Below the pieces are notes generated by a model. The model ran no database searches, was not told the origin of the DNA, and saw nothing but the letters and a program-made list of their open reading frames with translations. The translations under genes were made by a program, and so were the position numbers. Of a DNA stretch of 22,599 nucleotides, positions 1 through 7,297 are shown piece by piece. Source of the stretch: Acidobacteriaceae bacterium UBA1307 (GTDB lineage Bacteria; Acidobacteriota; Terriglobia; Terriglobales; Acidobacteriaceae); contig DBTV01000013.1 in the NCBI GenBank assembly GCA_002307235.1, positions 1-22,599 of the forward strand, given 5' to 3'. Position 1 is the stretch's first letter. Every line of letters starts with the position of its first letter.

Positions 1-872
1 ATGTCGGCGATCTTGGTGAAGATGCCGCCGGCGATGCGCAATGCCGCCGCGCCGAGCGATTCACCAATGGCGAAGCCGATGAAGCAAGGACCGGCATAAT
101 CGCGCGGAATCACCAGAAAGATGCCGAGCATGATCAGCAGCTCGACCGAGATCAGCATCATGCCGATGCTCATGCCCGCCTTGAGCGGAATCGCATAGGT
201 GGGATACGGCTTGCCGCGCAGACCGGCAAAGGCCGTCCGCGAGTTGGCGAAGGTGTTGACGCGAATGCCAAACCACGCCACCCCGTAGCTGCCCGCAATG
301 CCGATCAGGCTGAACAGCAGAATGATCGGCAGCGTGACCGCAATCGGTTTATTGGGCACCGGCGACAGCACGCCGAAGTAGAGCGCGATGATGACCGCGA
401 TGAAGGCCCAGAGCACCAGAATAAACTTGCCCTGCGTGATCAGATAGGTCTTGCAAGTCTCATAGATCAGCTCGGAGATGTCGCGCATCGACCGATGCAC
501 CGGCAGATTCTTCAACTGCACGAAGATCGCCAGGCCAAACAGCAGGCCGCCGACGCAGAACAGCAGGCCACAAGCCAGCAGGTTGTATCCGCTCACGCCA
601 AGAAAGTTGACGCTGGTCAGATCCGGCAGCTTCAGGCTGGCCTCGCCGCCCGCGGCATGCTCCGCCTGCCCAAAGGCCAGCGAGGGTGCCAGCAGGCACG
701 CCAACGCTGCCACGGACCGGTACTGCCGTTTGAAAAAGGTCGCTGCGCCGTGCCCGGCCGCAAGCGCGACCTCCAGGCTCTCCGAACCGACATGATGACA
801 CGCGAACCGGAAAGCCACGAGGAGTAACAAGACATTCACTCCCAGGAAGAGATATACCCAATGCTGAGCCAC
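1..872 (-). CDS. hppA: Membrane-bound proton/sodium-translocating pyrophosphatase, N-terminal part
   Basis: This is the first ~290 codons of an integral-membrane pyrophosphatase, which couples PPi hydrolysis to H+ or Na+ export across the cytoplasmic membrane. The gene leaves the window at position 1, so its catalytic loops are not visible. I read the frame by hand. Several hydrophobic segments are clear, at about residues 4-21, 55-68, 92-115, 148-167, 178-200 and 228-252. Family-typical stretches are GSYGVAWFGIRVNTFANSRT, a GESLGAAALR-type helix and RIAGGIFTKIAD at the window edge. The start is GTG at 872 with GGGAGG four bases upstream. The N-terminus looks longer than in compact plant or Rhodospirillum enzymes, with a second, signal-like hydrophobic stretch ending AFGQA. 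Ion specificity cannot be judged because the diagnostic C-terminal residues are outside. The family call is secure. Confidence 0.9.
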   Translation of the reverse strand, partial: MAQHWVYLFLGVNVLLLLVAFRFACHHVGSESLEVALAAGHGAATFFKRQYRSVAALACLLAPSLAFGQAEHAAGGEASLKLPDLTSVNFLGVSGYNLLACGLLFCVGGLLFGLAIFVQLKNLPVHRSMRDISELIYETCKTYLITQGKFILVLWAFIAVIIALYFGVLSPVPNKPIAVTLPIILLFSLIGIAGSYGVAWFGIRVNTFANSRTAFAGLRGKPYPTYAIPLKAGMSIGMMLISVELLIMLGIFLVIPRDYAGPCFIGFAIGESLGAAALRIAGGIFTKIAD

Positions 873-956
873 GGATCCTCCCGCTGATGGTTGTGAGGCC
901 GCACTGTGTACGGACTCGAACTGCTACGCTGAAAACCTTAAGAAAAAATCACACGA

Positions 957-1000
957 AGCCTAGCACCGGCGTAATAGAGCAAGGCGTGATTGCAATCACA
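957..1000 (-). promoter_or_regulatory. Candidate hppA promoter with CRP/FNR-type dyad
   Basis: Positions 986-999 form a perfect 14-base palindrome (GTGATTGCAATCAC). With its flanks, 985-1000 matches the CRP consensus TGTGA-N6-TCACA at 9 of 10 defined bases. On the minus strand an extended -10-like TGCTAGGCT lies at 965-957. A start about seven bases beyond it would put the dyad centre (992.5) near -42, the usual class II activator position. No good -35 is present, as expected for an activator-dependent promoter. The dyad is directly seen; its use is inference. Confidence 0.4.
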
Positions 1001-1086
1001 GCTCGCAAAAGTCTGAGAGAGGGCAGCGCTTTCTTCTTCGTGAGACGAAAAATAGCAGCAGGATACGGGAAGCTGCAGGAAATCTC

Positions 1087-1143
1087 TATAAAAAGAGGAA
1101 CGTCGCGGCTCAGGTTCATCAAGAATAGAACCGGACCGCGACG
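1087..1143 (-). terminator. Intrinsic terminator of the membrane glycosyltransferase gene
   Basis: CGTCGCGG (1101-1108) pairs with CCGCGACG (1136-1143). An inner stem GGTTC (1113-1117) pairs with GAACC (1128-1132). Reading the minus strand, the hairpin is followed by TTCCTCTTTTTA (1100-1089). It lies 74 bases beyond the stop codon of the gene ending at 1217. Confidence 0.75.
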
Positions 1144-1216
1144 TTAAGAGTCCTTTTCGCGAGGGTTTTTACTGTAAATAGTTTGCGAGGCAAAAAATAG
1201 CGACGCCCACCATCGA

Positions 1217-2803
1217 CTATTCGATGGGCACGTTGATCCTGTCCTCCGGCATCGGGTGCTGCAGATCGCCGTCGCCGTACTCGCGGACCTCGCCGTTGGC
1301 CAGGGGGTGCAACTTAAACAGAACCAGCATGTTACGCTCCGGGTCATCGAAGGCCGGGAACTCCGCCACCTGCTCGAGGGAAAAATGCGTATGCAGATCC
1401 TCGAGCGTGCCGGGGTCCAGATCATTCCAGGCCGCGTACCAGCCGGGCTGGTCAAGAACGGTGCGCTTGGGCAACTCGGGCGTCCCGAAGTCGTCACAGA
1501 TGCCAGGAAGATGAGTCATCAATGTGATTTCGTCATCGCTGATGGTCAAAAGCAGACGGCGGCCATTGGGATGCGTGTCGATGTAGCGCGTCAACCCGTC
1601 GGCAGCCCGCGCAAAGGTGTAGCTCGGCGTGCGGACAAAGTGCGCGGTTCTCACGGCGCCATTGATGGCCACCGCCACCAGAGAGGAGGTCAAAAAGATG
1701 CCCGACCAGTAACGCAAGGGGTGCGGTGCGGCATTCGGCTCAAGCAGAGCGGCGGCACCACGCGTCAGCAAAATGAAGCTAAAGACTGCAACCACAACGA
1801 AGTACCGCGGCTGTGGATGATTTTGATAGGCCATGAAGCCGATGTAGCCGACGACGGCCAGCATCGAGGCGCCAAAGACCGGATCAAGCAGCAGCGCGCG
1901 CGCCCAGCGCCTCTTCCAGGCCACAAGGGCGCAGAGCGACAGCAAGGCGGCGAGCGAAAACAGCACGCGGCCAACCCACAGCCCGCCGTGCGCCGACCAG
2001 AACAGGCTCACCAGCGGCCAGTAGATCTCCTGCGGCTTGGGGTAATCGTTGATATAGAACAGGTAATGGAAGTCGGCCCTCAACCCGGCATGGGTAATCA
2101 GGGCCAGCCAGGAACCATAGACCACCGCCGCCGTTGCCGCCGCAGCCGCCGAGCAAGCCAACGCCAGCCTCCAGCGCTGCCACAACGCCGCCCAGGCCGC
2201 CCAAACCAGCGCCGGCAGCAGAAAGACCGCCGTCGTCTTCGTCAGCATCATGACGGCAAACAACAGACCGGCCAGCGCCGCACCAAGCAGCGGCCGACGG
2301 AAGCGCGGCAGCCTGACGATCAGATTCAGTGCCGCTAAAAAGAACAGTGTCAGCGGCTGTTCGAGGATCGCCAGTCGGCTAAAACAGTAGCAAAACGGGC
2401 TGGTAACCAAAAGAGTCACTGCCAGCATCGCCGCCCAACGCGGAGCGCGCGCGCGGAGCAACGTGTAGCTCAAAGCCACGTTCACAAAAAAGAAAAAGAC
2501 CGTGAGCCCGCGCGCTGCCTCCACCGTCACACCCGTGAAGAAAAACAGCACCCATTCCAGGAAGGGAAGCACCGGCAGCGCCACGGCGGTATTCAAGCCG
2601 TTTGGCTTGTACCAGTTGCCGAACAGATGCGCGCGAATGGCGGCATTGCCGTACCATCCCTCGTCGGTGTACTTGGCCCAATCAGAGAACCAGGGGGTAA
2701 AGTTTGGAAAATCGGCGCGCAAGTGCAACGCATGGAATGCCGCATACACCGCGATGCACCCCCACCATGCCAGCAGAAACCAGCGCTTGGTACCTTGTGT
2801 CAA
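1217..2803 (-). CDS. GT-C fold membrane glycosyltransferase (ArnT/PMT-like)
   Basis: Polytopic membrane protein of about 528 aa with roughly ten hydrophobic segments and a soluble C-terminal part of about 130 residues. After TM1 (about residues 8-24) comes YTDEGWYGNAAIR (D47-E48). This matches the Asp/Glu of the first extracytoplasmic loop in GT39/GT83-type enzymes such as ArnT, which move a sugar from a polyprenyl-phosphate donor. These enzymes act on the periplasmic side; the acceptor here is unknown. The start is uncertain. The open frame extends to ATG 3034, but the upstream ~77 residues look non-native and overlap the divergent regulator. I chose TTG 2803, just before the first membrane segment, with AGGAGA 12-13 bases upstream, rather far for an ideal site. 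A -10-like TATACT (2916-2911) lies upstream. The terminator at 1087-1143 closes the gene. Confidence 0.75.
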   Translation of the reverse strand: MTQGTKRWFLLAWWGCIAVYAAFHALHLRADFPNFTPWFSDWAKYTDEGWYGNAAIRAHLFGNWYKPNGLNTAVALPVLPFLEWVLFFFTGVTVEAARGLTVFFFFVNVALSYTLLRARAPRWAAMLAVTLLVTSPFCYCFSRLAILEQPLTLFFLAALNLIVRLPRFRRPLLGAALAGLLFAVMMLTKTTAVFLLPALVWAAWAALWQRWRLALACSAAAAATAAVVYGSWLALITHAGLRADFHYLFYINDYPKPQEIYWPLVSLFWSAHGGLWVGRVLFSLAALLSLCALVAWKRRWARALLLDPVFGASMLAVVGYIGFMAYQNHPQPRYFVVVAVFSFILLTRGAAALLEPNAAPHPLRYWSGIFLTSSLVAVAINGAVRTAHFVRTPSYTFARAADGLTRYIDTHPNGRRLLLTISDDEITLMTHLPGICDDFGTPELPKRTVLDQPGWYAAWNDLDPGTLEDLHTHFSLEQVAEFPAFDDPERNMLVLFKLHPLANGEVREYGDGDLQHPMPEDRINVPIE

Positions 2804-3021
2804 CAGCTCGACTTCTCTCCTATGCCCGCCAGTTTTGGCACGCTGTGTCCCCTGAAGGCCGTCATCCGGCTTCCGAGGGAACAGAGAATCCAAGACCGGG
2901 AATACATCTGAGTATACTCCGCGGCAAAATTTCACAGCCCGTAGCTTTGACGTTACCTCCGTACAAAGTGTGCTGTTCCCGTTCATGTTTTTTGGACAGA
3001 CGCCGATGAGGGGTATGTTGG

Positions 3022-3040
3022 CCCACAAGCACATTGTGGG
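3022..3040. promoter_or_regulatory. Perfect dyad upstream of the degenerate NtrC-like gene
   Basis: CCCACAA (3022-3028) and TTGTGGG (3034-3040) are exact inverted repeats separated by five bases. They end four bases before the GGAGG ribosome binding site (3045-3049) of the plus-strand regulator. The placement fits an operator for autoregulation, or a small RNA hairpin next to the ribosome binding site. The dyad is seen; the role is inference. Confidence 0.4.
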
Positions 3041-3057
3041 TCACGGAGGCGAGAAAG

Positions 3058-3999
3058 TTGAGATCTATGCAGAACGCCGCAACGTATCCGATGCAGCCTC
3101 CGGTCTCAGGGCTCACGCTGGTCGACTCTGATCCGGCGGCGACCGTACAGGTCGTCGGCGTCAGCGCTTCCTGGCGTAAACTTTTGATGCAAGCAGAGAT
3201 GGTCGCGCCGTATCTTCAGGTCGCCGCCATCGAAGGCGAGCACGGATCAGGAAAGTACACCCTGGCCCGTTATCTATCCAAGAGATCGCCCTTGTCCGAG
3301 GCCGGCTTCCAACGCCGCGATGCCCGCGAATGGCTCGCGACGGACGCAGATCCGTCTACCTTAACCGGCTACATCTATCTGGACCGAGTTGATTTGCTTG
3401 CACCGCCGGGGCAAAGTCTTTTGCTCAATGTCTTGAAGGCCCTTCAGGACCGTCCTCCAGGTCGCGCCGTGCTTCTTGCTTCAACACAAACGGGGCTCCG
3501 CCAGATGGCCAGCCAGGGATTAATTCTTCCCGACCTCGCCTTCCGGCTCACAGCGATTCGCTTTGCGGTTCCGCCGTTACGGCAGCGCCGGGAAGACATC
3601 GCGCCATTGGCGCAGGCTCTATTGGATCGGTTCTGCGCTCGCTATCAACAACGGCCGGTGGTTCTCGGCCCAGGCGCACTCGCACGGCTGCTCCAACACA
3701 GTTGGCTGGGCAATGTGCGCGAGTTGGCAAGCGTGCTGGAAACAGCACTGCTTGAAGCCTCCAACGGCATCATCCAGGCCTCCGATCTGGCCCTGCCGGC
3801 AGAAGCCGCCGCGCAGACCAGCACCGCTCAGGCTGCCGTACAGCCGGGCAATCTTTCGCTCGACGCAGTCATTCGTCATCATGTTCAATACGTTCTGGAT
3901 CTGAATCGCGGCAACAAGCTGCGCGCCGCGCGACAACTCCAGATCAGTCGATCCACACTCTATCGTATCCTTGGCAACGAGGAACCGATCGAGCATTAA
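3058..3999 (+). CDS. Degenerate NtrC-like AAA+ protein with Fis-type HTH, lacking GAFTGA
   Basis: About 313 aa. Residue numbers count from the ATG at 3067. The layout is that of a sigma54 activator without a sensor domain: Walker A-like GEHGSGKY (57-64), Walker B-like IYLDRVD (103-109), a conserved AAA+ tail (FRLTAIRFAVPPLRQRREDI, then SWLGNVREL) and a Fis-type HTH (LRAARQLQISRSTLYRIL, 285-302). Two essential features are missing. The segment between the Walker motifs has no GAFTGA loop, which contacts sigma54. The catalytic Walker B Glu of the usual LDEIG is Arg (LDRVD). It is therefore probably not a sigma54 ATPase; a DNA-binding repressor or AAA+ scaffold is more likely (inference). TTG 3058 has GGAGG eight bases upstream; ATG 3067 is the alternative. 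It is divergent from the glycosyltransferase and ends in a strong terminator. Confidence 0.8.
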   Translation: MRSMQNAATYPMQPPVSGLTLVDSDPAATVQVVGVSASWRKLLMQAEMVAPYLQVAAIEGEHGSGKYTLARYLSKRSPLSEAGFQRRDAREWLATDADPSTLTGYIYLDRVDLLAPPGQSLLLNVLKALQDRPPGRAVLLASTQTGLRQMASQGLILPDLAFRLTAIRFAVPPLRQRREDIAPLAQALLDRFCARYQQRPVVLGPGALARLLQHSWLGNVRELASVLETALLEASNGIIQASDLALPAEAAAQTSTAQAAVQPGNLSLDAVIRHHVQYVLDLNRGNKLRAARQLQISRSTLYRILGNEEPIEH

Positions 4000-4036
4000 A
4001 AAGAAAGAGCGGAGTAACCCTCCGCTCTTTCTTTTT
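3998..4036. terminator. Bidirectional intrinsic terminator
   Basis: A perfect 17-base-pair hairpin with loop TAACC: the left arm at 3998-4014 begins AAAAAGAAAG and the right arm at 4020-4036 ends CTTTCTTTTT. It overlaps the last two bases of the TAA stop (3997-3999) of the regulator and lies 11 bases past the stop of the convergent DinB gene. A-rich and T-rich arms on opposite sides allow termination in both directions. Confidence 0.92.
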
Positions 4037-4047
4037 GTCTGTTTTTC

Positions 4048-4674
4048 TCAAGCACAACGCGCAGCAGCAACCGCCGGCTCCGGCGAGGGCGCTTCGGTCT
4101 GCGGCAAGGGCATCAACGCGCTCAACCAGTCGCACACATGCTTGCGCACGGCAAAGATCTGGCAGCGGTGGCGATCCGCATGGCAACTGACCATCAGCAG
4201 CATTTCATGCGCGCTCATCGATCCCATCATCGAGTGCCGGGTCTGCATCGCCATCAGATTCTGATCGCAGTTCCTGACAAAGTTCACCGTCGCCGCGCGA
4301 CACTCCAAAAAAGCCTGCACCGCCTCCGCCAATGAAGCAAAACGCCCCGTGGGCCAAAGTTCCTCTGGCGCCTGCACCGCCTGATCGCGATTGATGCCAT
4401 AGGCCAGAATCGCGCTTTCGCGCAGCTTGTTTACCCGGGGCGCGGCGAGCGGCTCCGCCGTCTGAATGCTATGCAAAAACTCCCGTTCGGTGACAACCAC
4501 GTGCTCAAGGCACTCGAGAATGGACCAACTCTTCGGCGCTGGACGCCGCCGCACGGCCTCGTCCGACAAACAGCTCAACGAGTCCATGAACTGGGAACGT
4601 CCCAGCAACAGTGCTGCAAGAAAGATACTTTTATCGCGGCTGTTCATGGGTGTATGCCCGAGGTCCTCTCGCAT
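4048..4674 (-). CDS. DinB-family four-helix-bundle protein
   Basis: A 208-aa protein of the DinB/YfiT-like superfamily. These are small helical bundles with a metal site, often thiol-dependent enzymes or stress proteins of unassigned function. The expected metal-binding histidine pattern is visible: H58 in ECLEHVVVTEREF, and H165 and H169 in SCHADRHRCQ. PAPKSWSILECLEH is typical of the first and second helices. A proline- and alanine-rich tail (about 190-208) is probably disordered. The start is uncertain. ATG 4674 opens the frame, but MNSRDKS at 4647 begins nearer the usual family start, and neither has a strong ribosome binding site. It is convergent with the NtrC-like gene and separated from purU by a terminator, so it probably stands alone. 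The true substrate is unknown. Confidence 0.75.
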   Translation of the reverse strand: MREDLGHTPMNSRDKSIFLAALLLGRSQFMDSLSCLSDEAVRRRPAPKSWSILECLEHVVVTEREFLHSIQTAEPLAAPRVNKLRESAILAYGINRDQAVQAPEELWPTGRFASLAEAVQAFLECRAATVNFVRNCDQNLMAMQTRHSMMGSMSAHEMLLMVSCHADRHRCQIFAVRKHVCDWLSALMPLPQTEAPSPEPAVAAARCA

Positions 4675-4777
4675 CCGGTAGAAGGATGCCTTCCAAAGAG
4701 TGATTGATCTCTATCTTTGCATGTAGCGCACCAAAGCAGTCGACAAAGGTTAAGAAAAAACTCATTGACGCTGATGC

Positions 4778-4823
4778 AAAAACAGGCAGGAGAACAGCTC
4801 GCTGCCCCTCCCACCTGTTTTTT
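4778..4823 (-). terminator. Intrinsic terminator after purU
   Basis: AAAAACAGG (4778-4786) pairs with CCTGTTTTT (4814-4822). An inner GGAG/CTCC stem (4789-4792 with 4808-4811) continues it past a two-base mismatch. On the minus strand the hairpin ends in TTTTT and starts 11 bases after the purU stop at 4833. The A-rich left arm would also allow weak plus-strand termination. Confidence 0.75.
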
Positions 4824-4832
4824 GTTGGATCT

Positions 4833-5723
4833 TTAATCGAAAACGACGGTCTTGTTGCCGTAGCAGAGAATGCGACGATCGATGTGCCAGCGGACAGCAC
4901 GCGACAGCACCATGCGTTCAAGGTCGCGGCCGCGCTCAACCAGATCCTCGACCTGATCGCGATGCGAGATGCGCGCCACATCCTGCTCGATGATCGGTCC
5001 GTCGTCGAGCACCTCGGTGACGTAGTGGCTGGTGGCACCGATCAGCTTGACCCCGCGCGCATAGGCCGCGTGATAGGGCTTGGCCCCAGTAAAAGCAGGC
5101 AAAAACGAGTGATGCACATTGATGATCGAGCGCGGATAGCGTTCGATGAAGGCCGGCGAAAGAATCTGCATGTAGCGGGCCAGCACGACCAGATCGACCT
5201 TGTGCGCGGCCAGCAGATCCCGTTGCCGCGCCTCAGTCTCGGCCTTGTTGGATGCGTTCATGGGCAGATATTCAAAGGGCACGTCATAGTAGCGGGCGAG
5301 ATTTTCGACGGCGCGATGGTTGGAAACAATCACCGGAATTTCGCAGGCCAGCTCGCCCGTGCGCCAGCGATGCAGCAGGTCGGCCATGCAGTGCAGATAC
5401 TGCGAGCAGAACAGCGCAACGCGCAGTGGCTGCGCACTCGAGGCCAGACGCCACTGCATCTGAAGCTCGTCGGCCATGGGCGCGAATTTTTTCTTGAACG
5501 CGTCTAAATCAAAACTTTCTTCTAAAGAGGCTCCGCCCGCGGCGCCATGCGCTGGTGCACGCAGCGCCCATTCGACACGCATAAAGAACTGGCCATGGAC
5601 GTGGTCCTGATGCTGGTCCGCATGAAGAATGTTTGCGCCCATCTCATAAAGCAGGCCGGAGACCCGCGCCACCAGGCCTCTCTGGTCCGGACAACTGATC
5701 AACAACACCGCAGATTCGCTCAT
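4833..5723 (-). CDS. purU: Formyltetrahydrofolate deformylase
   Basis: A cytosolic enzyme that hydrolyses 10-formyl-THF to THF and formate, balancing the one-carbon pool and supplying formate for purine synthesis. The 296-aa length fits the family. An N-terminal ACT domain (about 5-85; SCPDQRGLVARVSGLLYEMG) is followed by a formyltransferase-fold domain (about 100-296). The catalytic triad corresponding to PurN Asn/His/Asp is present: N202 and H204 in INVHHSFLPAF, and D240 in HYVTEVLDDGPI. The ACT domain and the short SFLPAFTGAKPY loop distinguish it from PurN. ATG 5723 is preceded by GGAGAA at proper spacing. The gene is divergent from the MATE transporter and closed by its own terminator, so it is probably monocistronic. 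Confidence 0.96.
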   Translation of the reverse strand: MSESAVLLISCPDQRGLVARVSGLLYEMGANILHADQHQDHVHGQFFMRVEWALRAPAHGAAGGASLEESFDLDAFKKKFAPMADELQMQWRLASSAQPLRVALFCSQYLHCMADLLHRWRTGELACEIPVIVSNHRAVENLARYYDVPFEYLPMNASNKAETEARQRDLLAAHKVDLVVLARYMQILSPAFIERYPRSIINVHHSFLPAFTGAKPYHAAYARGVKLIGATSHYVTEVLDDGPIIEQDVARISHRDQVEDLVERGRDLERMVLSRAVRWHIDRRILCYGNKTVVFD

Positions 5724-5863
5724 TTGTTCTCCAGCTTATCGTGCGCGGACCCTCTTCATACAAGCACGGCGCCAATGCCTGCACAAAATTCCATCGGCGC
5801 CGGACCGTTCCCAAAGCACGCACAGCGGCGCTCTGTTCTGCCGCGCGCGGCATACGCGGCGGC

Positions 5864-7297
5864 ATGGACTCTGCCACAATGGAGAAGATGGATCTTCCCG
5901 CACGCTCCCCCGAGGCCACTTCGACCGAAGCAACGACGACGCCAGCAAACCCCGCAGCGGACAAGCTCGCGCACGCGCCCGTTGGCCGGCTGCTGCTCAC
6001 CTATTCGCTGCCGGCGATCATCGCCAACTCGGTGGCCGCGCTCTACAACATCACCGATCGAATTTTTATCGGCCACGGCGTTGGCCCCATCGCCATCGCG
6101 GGGCTGGCGCTCTCGTTTCCGGTGATGCTGTTGGCGGCGGCCTTTGGCGCGATGGTGGGCATCGGCTCCTCGGCGCTGACCTCGATCCGCATGGGCGAGG
6201 GCAAAAGCGACGAGGTGCCGCGGGTGCTGGGCAACGCCGTCCTGCTCAACGTCATCTTCGGCGTGGCCTACTCGCTGGTCGCCTACATCTTTCTCGACAA
6301 AATCCTCTACAGCATGGGCGCGAGCCCGGCGATGCTGGCACCGGCACGACAGTTTCTGTCGATCATTCTCATCTTCAACACGCTCACCGAGGTCTATCTC
6401 GGACTGAACCATCTGATCCGCGCCAGCGGCTTTCCGCGCAAGGCGATGGTCAACATGCTGATGACGGTGGGGATCAACCTCGCGCTCTGTCCGTTGTTCA
6501 TCTTCGTCTTCGGCTGGGGCATTCGCGGCGCGGCCATTGCGACCATCGGCGCACAGGCTACCGGCGTGGCGCTGACCCTCGCGCACTTCTGCTCGCCGAA
6601 GCATCCAATCCGTTTTCGCAAGGGCTGCTTCCGGCCGCACATGCCCACGATCCGCGCCATTCTATCGATTGGCGTGGCCAACTTCGCCATGCTGTTCTGC
6701 GCCAGCTTCGTCAATGCGTTTTATAACTTCGGTCTGTCGCGCTACGGCGGCGATTACGCGGTGGCCGCCTTCGGCATCGCCAACACCATCGGTGCGCTGC
6801 TGGTCATGGTCATCATGGGAATCTCCATCGGCATACAGCCGGTGGCGGGATTCAACTTCGGCGCGCGCTCCTTCAGCCGCGTGCGTGAGGCGGTGCGCTA
6901 TGCGCTGCTGGCCGCCGTGGGTGTGGCGACGCTTGGCTTTGTGATGGCGCAGGCACTGCCTCGCGTGCTGGCGCACGCCTTCACCACCGACAGCCGATTG
7001 ATCGAAGAGACCGTCGCCAGCATGCCGCTGCTGTTTGCCGTCTTCCCGGTGGTTGGCTTTCAGATCGTGATCTCGTCGCTGTTTCAGTCCATCGGCAAGG
7101 CCAAGGTTTCGGTAGTGCTCGGTCTCTCGCGCCAGTGCCTGTTTCTGCTTCCTGCTCTGGCGATTCTTCCCCGCTTCTTCGGGCTGCGCGGCGTCTGGTG
7201 CGCAGCCCCGGTCACCGATCTGCTCTCCGCGCTGCTGGCCGCCGTTGCCTACAAAAAGATGCTGCCCCGCTACCTGAATCAGGAAGACGAGATTTAA
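5864..7297 (+). CDS. MATE-family multidrug/Na+ (or H+) antiporter
   Basis: A 477-aa inner-membrane transporter with about twelve hydrophobic segments in two similar halves, as in the MATE family (NorM/MepA/DinF). These export cationic drugs or metabolites using a Na+ or H+ gradient. Family-typical features are LLLTYSLPAIIANSVAALYN with the ITDRIFIGHGVG loop near the N-terminus, and IGIQPVAGFNFGARSF in the second half, which resembles the MepA-type QP.xGYNYGA motif. The frame is open from 5741. I prefer ATG 5864 because the upstream residues look random. ATG 5879 and ATG 5888 are alternatives, and none has a strong ribosome binding site. The stop TAA (7295-7297) overlaps the stop of the convergent TPR gene. 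The substrate cannot be read from sequence. Confidence 0.92.
   Translation: MDSATMEKMDLPARSPEATSTEATTTPANPAADKLAHAPVGRLLLTYSLPAIIANSVAALYNITDRIFIGHGVGPIAIAGLALSFPVMLLAAAFGAMVGIGSSALTSIRMGEGKSDEVPRVLGNAVLLNVIFGVAYSLVAYIFLDKILYSMGASPAMLAPARQFLSIILIFNTLTEVYLGLNHLIRASGFPRKAMVNMLMTVGINLALCPLFIFVFGWGIRGAAIATIGAQATGVALTLAHFCSPKHPIRFRKGCFRPHMPTIRAILSIGVANFAMLFCASFVNAFYNFGLSRYGGDYAVAAFGIANTIGALLVMVIMGISIGIQPVAGFNFGARSFSRVREAVRYALLAAVGVATLGFVMAQALPRVLAHAFTTDSRLIEETVASMPLLFAVFPVVGFQIVISSLFQSIGKAKVSVVLGLSRQCLFLLPALAILPRFFGLRGVWCAAPVTDLLSALLAAVAYKKMLPRYLNQEDEI

Larger units (their letters stand above)
873..1216. other. Intergenic region between hppA and the glycosyltransferase
   Basis: This 344-base stretch has no convincing gene. 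It holds the hppA ribosome binding site, a possible hppA promoter with a CRP-like dyad (957-1000), and the terminator of the minus-strand glycosyltransferase (1087-1143). A plus-strand reading frame at 887-1147 is rejected: it crosses all of these elements, has no ribosome binding site and encodes a basic, featureless peptide. Confidence 0.6.

Noticed and set aside
887..1147. Plus-strand open frame of 86 codons in the hppA upstream region
   Set aside because: It has no ribosome binding site and crosses the CRP-like dyad and the terminator; the product is basic and featureless.
1256..2338. Plus-strand open frame of 360 codons
   Set aside because: It is antisense to the membrane glycosyltransferase, Gln/Arg-rich, with no ribosome binding site or motif.
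2834..2850. TTGGCACG on the plus strand, a perfect sigma54 -24 half
   Set aside because: The -12 half at the right distance (GTCC) lacks the needed G, and the site is over 200 bases from the nearest plus-strand start.
5753..5774. TGGCGCC-GTGC-TTGT on the minus strand ahead of purU, sigma54-like
   Set aside because: The -24 half matches at only four or five of seven bases, and purU is not a usual sigma54 target. It is within chance expectation for GC-rich DNA.
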